Shown here in pieces: positions 27,060-31,478 of a DNA stretch of 31,478 nt. A program made the position numbers and the translations under genes. The notes under the pieces are model-generated. The model was given only the letters and a program-made list of their open reading frames with translations. It made no database searches and was not told the origin of the DNA. How positions within the stretch are numbered: the stretch's first letter is position 1; every line of letters starts with the position of its first letter. Location of the stretch: positions 1-31,478 of the forward strand of contig CAMLHZ010000024.1 in NCBI GenBank assembly GCA_946480085.1. Direction: 5' to 3'. Source of the DNA: an uncultured Flavobacteriales bacterium. Its GTDB lineage: Bacteria; Bacteroidota; Bacteroidia; Flavobacteriales; Crocinitomicaceae.

Positions 27060-27839
27060 TCAGGGATAATAAACGTAGTTTATTTCCTTCGTATAGTTCT
27101 CAGATTTATTGATATACTTCCTTTCTAATCCGTTCTCAAAATAATATTGAGTATCAATAGTTTCAGAATATGACTTTTCCTCAGTATTATACCTTCGTAT
27201 AACAATAGTAACTTCATTCGGTTTACTGTTGATGTAGTTCTCTGACCAAATAATATTACCCTTGTCGTCAAACGCTGCACTTGCAATGATTCGATTCTTC
27301 TCATCGTAGCATTCTGTGAATTCACCATTATTAAGATGATAAGAATATGTCGTGTCATCCTCGTAATAATTAATTCCTGATATGAAATTATTTGGATAGT
27401 CTGGAATATTGAGTGTCTTTCCATCTCTGAAATATTGATGTTGAATGATTCCACCTTTCTTGTAGACTGATTTATAGCCACTGGAATCTTTGTTAGGAAG
27501 AAATTGAACTCGTACGAATTCAATGGTTCGACCTTGTTTATCAAGCTTACTGGTTTCAATACTCGCAAGTAATTTAGCTGAGTTGTAATGTCGTTTTACA
27601 ACCGTTTTACTTGTATAACTAATGGAATCGAAGTATTTCGACCCGTACATTTTTCCTTGAGTTGCTGTAATTCTTCCTGATTTATCATATTCGGTAATTA
27701 GCGTATCGTTTAGAGACCCAGTGAAAATAGATGTTCTAGTTTTTACTTTTAATTGCTTAATTAAAGCCGGATTGTACAAATCCTGACATCTAGCTGGTAT
27801 TAGAATGAAAAGTAAGATGAAACAGATGAAGTATTTCAT
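27060..27839 (-). CDS. Secreted hypothetical with YD/MORN-like strand repeats
   Basis: 259 residues from the start at 27839 (MKYFICFILLFILIPARCQ, a signal peptide likely cut after Cys18 or nearby); nine further in-frame codons would overlap the preceding gene. The rest is a run of short beta-type units of the form xxYDxxGRIxxxxxy: EYDKSGRITATQG, TSKLDKQGRTIEFVR, CYDEKNRIIASAAFDDKGNI, as in YD or MORN-like repeat proteins. No enzyme motif is seen. Lies just downstream of the DUF4403 gene, so probably its operon partner. Function unknown; a surface or periplasmic protein is likely. Confidence 0.65.
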   Translation of the reverse strand: MKYFICFILLFILIPARCQDLYNPALIKQLKVKTRTSIFTGSLNDTLITEYDKSGRITATQGKMYGSKYFDSISYTSKTVVKRHYNSAKLLASIETSKLDKQGRTIEFVRVQFLPNKDSSGYKSVYKKGGIIQHQYFRDGKTLNIPDYPNNFISGINYYEDDTTYSYHLNNGEFTECYDEKNRIIASAAFDDKGNIIWSENYINSKPNEVTIVIRRYNTEEKSYSETIDTQYYFENGLERKYINKSENYTKEINYVYYP

Positions 27840-27855
27840 GTTTAAACAGTTAAGG

Positions 27856-29259
27856 CTATAAACCAAAGTTATTCAATTTAACTTTTCCGGTTGCAGTTAC
27901 CAAAAGTCGAATTTCATCCGGACGAGTGACTAAGTCCAGTACTTTAATAGTGTTCACCTGACCTTTTACATTGTATTCCTTCAAACTGTAGTGAAAAGCA
28001 TCATTAATCGATTTTCGCAATTTCTCAAATTCCGGTTTTAAGTTTTGCTTACTTGCTTTTGCAATTTCTTGGATTATTCTATCGTCGAATAACCAGTCAG
28101 CGGTTTTTAAGAGAACACTTTTCGTTGCCAGATCATAGGTAATATTTGTGAGTTCAACACTTTCAGTTAGCGGGTCGTATTTTGGAGTTCCTTTCAAATA
28201 AAGAATTCCTTTCTTGCTCCCTGAAAAATTGACCTTAATAATCAGTTCACTATTATCGGCACCTGTAATTGCTAAACTATCAAAAATGATGAGCTTGTTT
28301 TTTACCATCATTTCTTTTCCACCCGCGTAACGCTGTAGAGTGGTGGAAAGCGAGTCGTAATTCAATTTGAAGAGAATGTTCAGATCAAATGAGTCTGATT
28401 TTGGAGTCTTAACAAGATTTAGATCAGGAAGTTCCTTTTTTGTTTCGTTTCCGTCGTAATCAAAAATAGGGGAAACCTTTAAGGTTAAAGTGGTAAACAG
28501 ACTGTCATTATTGACTTTCGGTTGTGATAGAAATACTGCTGATGGATTCATGTGCAGCATTCCAAAATCCTTCACTTTAATGGGTTTATTCAACATGTTC
28601 CAGGCACTTTCTGCTTCTTTTTCGAAAGTGATCTCGGCCAACTGTTTATCAATGTCCTTTGCAACATCCTTTAAAGACTTTCGAACTTCTTTGATTAATT
28701 CATCCGTAGCATCGTAATTGAAAACAGTTACTTCGCATGGATCGATGGCTTTTAGATCTGTTAGAATTGTTTTAGTTTCTAAAGAATAATTCGGAGTAAT
28801 GTCAAAACTGGTAGTGTATTGCAACGACATTCTTCTCATAGGTTCGGAAACGCCGCAGCTAAATGGAATTCTTGGAACTACACAAACTGGTTTATCGGTT
28901 ACGATATCCGAGCAACTCACGCAATAGCTCATTTTTATCCAATATTTTCCGCTTACATCAATTGCAATCTTGTTGTTCGAAGCGCTTAATTCAAATGGAT
29001 TTCGCTTGAAGAAATAATCGAATGAAACACCTTCGCAAGGATGTTCTCCGCCTTTGAATTCCATTGGAACTTGTTTTTCTGCAAGAGAATAGTACGACTT
29101 TAGCGACATTTCAATTGGAATGGAAACCGTTGATTCAGGATGAGTTGCCAGTTTTTCCGGTTCGTCCATTTTGGGAGTTGGTGCAACAGGTTCAATAGTT
29201 GTTTTACAACTGTAGGTGAACAAAATAAGACTGAGGCACAACCACTGAAACGATTTCAT
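27856..29259 (-). CDS. DUF4403-family lipoprotein
   Basis: 467 residues. The signal peptide MKSFQWLCLSLILFTYSC ends at Cys18, a loose lipobox (TYSC) acceptable in this phylum. The family match rests on overall pattern: SIPIEMSLKSYYSLAEKQVP at the front, a middle region with DIDKQLAEITFEKEAESAWN and FGMLHMNPSAVFLSQPKVNN, and a C-terminal part with LFKLNYDSLSTTLQRYAGGK and TADWLFDDRIIQEIAKASKQ. Cys-rich stretch at about 110-135 (SYCVSCSDIV, PFSCGV). The family is widespread in Bacteroidetes, with no known function; a beta-rich, lipid-like BPI fold has been suggested for similar proteins, which I cannot test. Stop at 27856 is 17 bases before the next gene's start. Confidence 0.8.
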   Translation of the reverse strand: MKSFQWLCLSLILFTYSCKTTIEPVAPTPKMDEPEKLATHPESTVSIPIEMSLKSYYSLAEKQVPMEFKGGEHPCEGVSFDYFFKRNPFELSASNNKIAIDVSGKYWIKMSYCVSCSDIVTDKPVCVVPRIPFSCGVSEPMRRMSLQYTTSFDITPNYSLETKTILTDLKAIDPCEVTVFNYDATDELIKEVRKSLKDVAKDIDKQLAEITFEKEAESAWNMLNKPIKVKDFGMLHMNPSAVFLSQPKVNNDSLFTTLTLKVSPIFDYDGNETKKELPDLNLVKTPKSDSFDLNILFKLNYDSLSTTLQRYAGGKEMMVKNKLIIFDSLAITGADNSELIIKVNFSGSKKGILYLKGTPKYDPLTESVELTNITYDLATKSVLLKTADWLFDDRIIQEIAKASKQNLKPEFEKLRKSINDAFHYSLKEYNVKGQVNTIKVLDLVTRPDEIRLLVTATGKVKLNNFGL

Positions 29260-29435
29260 TTTGCGAAATTACCTATTTTCTACCATTAAGAGATTAAGGA
29301 ACATTAAGAGTTGTTGCAGTATTAGTTTGAAAGCGTAAAAAAAGTTAACTTCTCGTTTTTCAGGCTTTTGTACCTTAAATTAATCGCTGTAGAATGGATT
29401 TGTAATAATTGAGTTTCACTTTAAATTGTTTCGAT

Positions 29436-30041
29436 ATGAGTGCTGTGGAGTTGTTTTTTCTGAATATTGGACTGTCATATACCTTAAGTAAAGTGATGGC
29501 CTATCTGCTTTTCCCCTTAATCGGTTTTATCATTTGGCTGGTGGTCAGAAAAAGAATCAAACGAAAAGGGATAAGTATTATAACGCTTGTTATTTTATGT
29601 CTTGGGTTCTTCTTTGCCTACTTTCTTCAATATCCCATTTACGAAGGTGATTTTTCAAATAATTCGAAACCGGTTGCACAGAAATCGGAACTCGACCAGA
29701 TCCATGAAGATAAACTAGTTGTTATTTCCATTCCGAATTGTCCTTTCTGTCAGCAATCGATTCAACGAATGCTGGACTTTCAGCGTCGACATCCACAGGT
29801 AAAAATAGAATACCGTGTTTGTGTCAACGATTCAATGGCAGAACAAGCAGTGAATTATTATTCTGAATTGGCGGAAAACAAGATTCCAATCACTCAGGCT
29901 AAAGTTGGAAAACAGCTTGCCAAAATTGCGGATCTGTCTTTTCCCACATTTGTCTTGATCAACGGGTCAAAGAAAGTAAAATGGTCAAACGATAACTTTG
30001 GTGCTGGTGCTCTGGACGAAGTTGTCAGCGTATTTGAATAA
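29436..30041 (+). CDS. Membrane-anchored thioredoxin-like protein
   Basis: 201 residues from the ATG at 29436 (MSAVELFFLNIGLSYTLSKV); a TTG at 29409 would add nine residues. Two transmembrane segments, about residues 20-37 and 46-64, joined by a basic loop (RKRIKRKG), then a soluble domain with the redox motif Cys102-Pro-Phe-Cys105 in ISIPNCPFCQQS, and the cis-Pro strand SFPTFVLINGS. This is a thioredoxin/glutaredoxin-like dithiol fold. The basic loop after TM1 suggests the redox domain faces the periplasm, where it may reduce or oxidise protein thiols. A PFC rather than GPC motif and the double TM make it unlike classical DsbA; partner unknown. Confidence 0.75.
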   Translation: MSAVELFFLNIGLSYTLSKVMAYLLFPLIGFIIWLVVRKRIKRKGISIITLVILCLGFFFAYFLQYPIYEGDFSNNSKPVAQKSELDQIHEDKLVVISIPNCPFCQQSIQRMLDFQRRHPQVKIEYRVCVNDSMAEQAVNYYSELAENKIPITQAKVGKQLAKIADLSFPTFVLINGSKKVKWSNDNFGAGALDEVVSVFE

Positions 30042-30186
30042 AAGTGTTCCATCTTTTTTTAAGCTTTTTAACTGGAAATATGAGAATCTTGTAAGTTCCA
30101 TATGAATTTCTATAACGTAACTGGGCGCACAATAACCCAACTTTGCTTTATCACAAATGAAGTTTATACGCTTTAAAAATAAGATC

Positions 30187-30429
30187 ATGAAAAGAGCAAT
30201 TTTAGCAATAGTCGTTTTGTCTGGATTTACCATGACATCATGCAAGAAAGATTATACGTGTTCGTGTAAAAAGATTCGTACGGAAACTGATGGAAGTACA
30301 ACTTCTGATGCAGACGGAACTTATACTTTTAAAGATTCGAAACCACGTGCAGAAACAAGATGTAATGATCAAGAAGGAAGTGGTTCAGATATTCTCGGGG
30401 ATTACAGTCGCGAATGTGATATCCAGTAA
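30187..30429 (+). CDS. Small Cys-rich lipoprotein, paralog A
   Basis: 80 residues, ATG at 30187 (MKRAILAIVVLSGFTMTSC), with Cys19 as the lipid-attachment residue in MTSC. Four further Cys at 25, 27, 59 and 77 (TCSCKK, RCNDQE, RECDIQ) could form two disulfides. The core DGTYTFKDSKPRAE is shared with the paralog at 30767-31009: 51 of 80 positions identical by my hand alignment, no gaps. Family not recognised. A run of perfect base pairs just after the stop is a terminator. This copy lies next to a decayed icd end, showing it came from a local duplication. Confidence 0.75.
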   Translation: MKRAILAIVVLSGFTMTSCKKDYTCSCKKIRTETDGSTTSDADGTYTFKDSKPRAETRCNDQEGSGSDILGDYSRECDIQ

Positions 30430-30446
30430 ATTCTTATAAAGCACTG

Positions 30447-30487
30447 AAAACGCTGTTATCCGCCTCAAATGGATAACAGCGTTTTTT
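30447..30487 (+). terminator. Intrinsic terminator after lipoprotein A
   Basis: AAAACGCTGTTATCC (30447-30461) and GGATAACAGCGTTTT (30471-30485) are perfect 15-bp arms around a 9-base loop, with six T at 30482-30487. It is the strongest stem in the second half of the window. The paralog downstream keeps only an echo of the right arm (AGCGTTTTC after its stop), which suggests a deletion of the rest there. Confidence 0.93.
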
Positions 30488-30505
30488 GTTTGGTAAAATT
30501 CGGGA

Positions 30506-30620
30506 ACAAAAAAATGCTGTCTGTCTCAGACAAACAATACTTTCGTGGCTCGTTGGAAAGTAATTATGCTTTATCAATAATCGCATTGCCGAAGCTGCTA
30601 CCTCAGCATTGGGTTTGTAG
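30506..30620 (-). pseudogene. Decayed duplicate of the icd 3' end
   Basis: On the minus strand this reads YKPNAEVAASAMR, then (after loss of 22 bases and a frame change) NAIIDKA and a stop at 30566-30564. The intact icd at the window's right edge reads [25 protein letters not shown]. The missing segment lies between two GCATT copies that are both present in the intact gene, so a short-repeat deletion is likely. The flanking non-coding strand (AAAATGCTGTCT, ACTTTCGT, TTTATCAATAAT) also matches 31029-31100. It cannot encode a useful protein; an upstream in-frame stop sits just before the YKPN codons. Confidence 0.85.
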
Positions 30621-30766
30621 CTCTAAATTTCCAACAAAATCAATTCATTTTTAACAATTGATATGTGGATAATGTAATTTTTTTGAATTAACTTATTGCT
30701 AGAATTATTCTCAAAAATTGATTTTTGTGAATGTAGTATAAGGTCTTACAGCATAAAAATAAGGAT
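30621..30766 (+). other. AT-rich spacer before lipoprotein B
   Basis: 146 bases with no open frame of note. A possible weak promoter is TTG (30696-30698), 21 bases, GATTTTTG (30720-30727), one mismatch from TAnnTTTG, placed about 40 bases before the next ATG. The last 20 or so bases (GCATAAAAATAAGGAT) resemble the leader of lipoprotein A (GCTTTAAAAATAAGATC), so the duplication includes a bit of leader. Nothing else is seen. Confidence 0.35.
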
Positions 30767-31009
30767 ATGAAAAGAGCGCTTTTAACATTAGCGGTTTTGT
30801 CGACTGTTGCGTTGACATCCTGCAAAAAGGACTATTTGTGTTCATGTAGAAAAATTTATACTAATGACGGTGGAGGAACCATTTCAAATCCGGATGGAAC
30901 TTATACTTTCAAGGATTCAAGAACACGAGCAGAATCAAAATGTAATGATCAGGAAAATAGTGGTTCAGATGTAATGGGAAATTGGACCAGGGAATGTGAA
31001 ATTCAATAG
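30767..31009 (+). CDS. Small Cys-rich lipoprotein, paralog B
   Basis: 80 residues, ATG at 30767 (MKRALLTLAVLSTVALTSC), lipobox LTSC with Cys19, then LCSCRK, KCNDQE and RECEIQ holding Cys25, 27, 59 and 77. Same length and Cys spacing as paralog A. The conserved block DGTYTFKDS and the C terminus are shared; the variable part is residues 31-42 (a Thr/Gly/Asn-rich loop). Both genes appear intact, with substitutions that keep all Cys, suggesting that both are under selection. It ends 86 bases before the convergent icd stop. Confidence 0.75.
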   Translation: MKRALLTLAVLSTVALTSCKKDYLCSCRKIYTNDGGGTISNPDGTYTFKDSRTRAESKCNDQENSGSDVMGNWTRECEIQ

Positions 31010-31036
31010 CGTTTTCGTTTTGTCAACTTCTGAAAC

Positions 31037-31071
31037 AAAAAAAGTGCTGTCTACCAAAAGATAAACAGCAC
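31037..31071 (-). terminator. Intrinsic terminator of icd, minus strand
   Basis: GTGCTGT (31044-31050) pairs with ACAGCAC (31065-31071). Read on the minus strand the stem is followed by seven T (plus-strand A at 31037-31043), 24 bases after the icd stop. On the plus strand only TTTCGTATTTCG follows, so it would be weaker for lipoprotein B. Confidence 0.8.
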
Positions 31072-31094
31072 TTTCGTATTTCGTTATAAAGCAA

Positions 31095-31478
31095 TTACAC
31101 TTTATCAATAATTGCATTAAAAGTAGCACTTGGTCGCATTGCCGAAGCTACTAAGTCAGCATTTGGTTTGTAGTATCCATTCACATCTACCACTTTTCCT
31201 TGAGCATTGATCAATTCTTCATTGATCTTACTTTCGTTTGCTGTCAAAGCTTCAGCAATTGGAGTGAAATGAGCTTTCAATTCCGCATCGTTGTTTTGTG
31301 CAGCTAATGCCTGAGCCCAGTAAAGCGTTAGGAAGAAGTGACTTCCACGGTTATCAATTTCACCAACCTTACGTGCCGGACTTTTATCGTTTTCTAAGAA
31401 TTTCTCAGTTGCAGCGTCCAACGTTTCTCCTAAAACTTTCGCTTTAGCGTTTCCTGTAGTTTGAGACATGTGCTCAAA
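31095..31478 (-). CDS. icd: Isocitrate dehydrogenase (NADP), monomeric type, 5' part outside window
   Basis: The last 127 codons of a gene that enters from the right edge; the frame is open to the edge (F-E-H before [15 protein letters not shown]). Monomeric IDH is about 740 residues, so about 17 percent is visible. Diagnostic C-terminal tracts: [80 protein letters not shown] then AIIDKV and TAA at 31097-31095. Decarboxylates isocitrate to 2-oxoglutarate, making NADPH. The metal and substrate residues lie upstream and cannot be checked. Its 3' end was duplicated at 30506-30620. Confidence 0.92.
   Translation of the reverse strand, partial: FEHMSQTTGNAKAKVLGETLDAATEKFLENDKSPARKVGEIDNRGSHFFLTLYWAQALAAQNNDAELKAHFTPIAEALTANESKINEELINAQGKVVDVNGYYKPNADLVASAMRPSATFNAIIDKV

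Noticed and set aside
27125..27568. 147-codon minus-strand open frame inside the YD/MORN-like gene, other register
   Set aside because: Same strand, different frame, with no signal peptide or repeat pattern; the longer frame has both.
29286..29312. ATTAAGAG occurring twice in the spacer before the thioredoxin-like gene
   Set aside because: Two short AT-rich copies only; expected by chance in this composition and no array.
30469..30654. 61-codon plus-strand open frame between the two lipoprotein genes
   Set aside because: It begins inside a terminator arm and runs across the decayed icd tail; no signal or family pattern.

Overview
This window reads as part of a Bacteroidetes chromosome, probably Flavobacteriales and possibly a Fluviicola/Crocinitomicaceae-like organism (family placement is a low-confidence inference). 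The pointers are AT-rich coding DNA, start sites with A-rich leaders and no clear Shine-Dalgarno, several -7 boxes close to TAnnTTTG, a gliding-motility/type IX secretion C-terminal sorting domain, zinc-ligand-poor S14 and L36, and Bacteroidetes-type lipoproteins.

Positions 1-15,900 hold a long, almost gapless plus-strand translation cluster: the 3' two thirds of fusA, then rpsJ-rplC-rplD-rplW-rplB-rpsS-rplV-rpsC-rplP-rpmC-rpsQ-rplN-rplX-rplE-rpsN-rpsH-rplF-rplR-rpsE-rpmD-rplO-secY-infA-rpmJ-rpsM-rpsK-rpsD-rpoA-rplQ, closed by a strong intrinsic terminator. It corresponds to the S10, spc and alpha operons joined in one block; map (methionine aminopeptidase) is absent between secY and infA. 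rpmD and rpmJ are short but clear. Most junctions are a few bases long. Six wider ones (rpsJ/rplC, rpsN/rpsH, rpsH/rplF, infA/rpmJ, rpsK/rpsD, rpoA/rplQ) each carry an inverted repeat, and the last can form a pseudoknot.

Positions 15,900-25,400 are plus-strand single genes or short units: an FAD-dependent oxidoreductase, carA, eno, a two-gene unit (small secreted protein plus an 868-residue type IX secreted adhesin-like protein) and hutU (urocanate hydratase). Intrinsic terminators follow carA, eno and the secreted-protein gene. hutU has a promoter and an operator-like palindrome next to its start codon.

Positions 25,400-31,478 are mixed: an OmpA-family lipoprotein (minus), divergent from a group II truncated haemoglobin (plus); a minus-strand pair made of a DUF4403 lipoprotein and a secreted YD/MORN-like hypothetical; a membrane-anchored thioredoxin-like protein; and two tandem paralogous 80-residue lipoproteins. 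The window ends inside icd, encoding monomeric NADP-isocitrate dehydrogenase (minus).

The clearest evolutionary signal is a tandem segmental duplication at 30,170-31,173. The lipoprotein gene was copied together with the neighbouring 3' end of icd, leaving a decayed icd tail between the two lipoprotein genes. No phage, IS element, CRISPR array, tRNA or rRNA was seen, and I did not find a convincing new multi-gene system.
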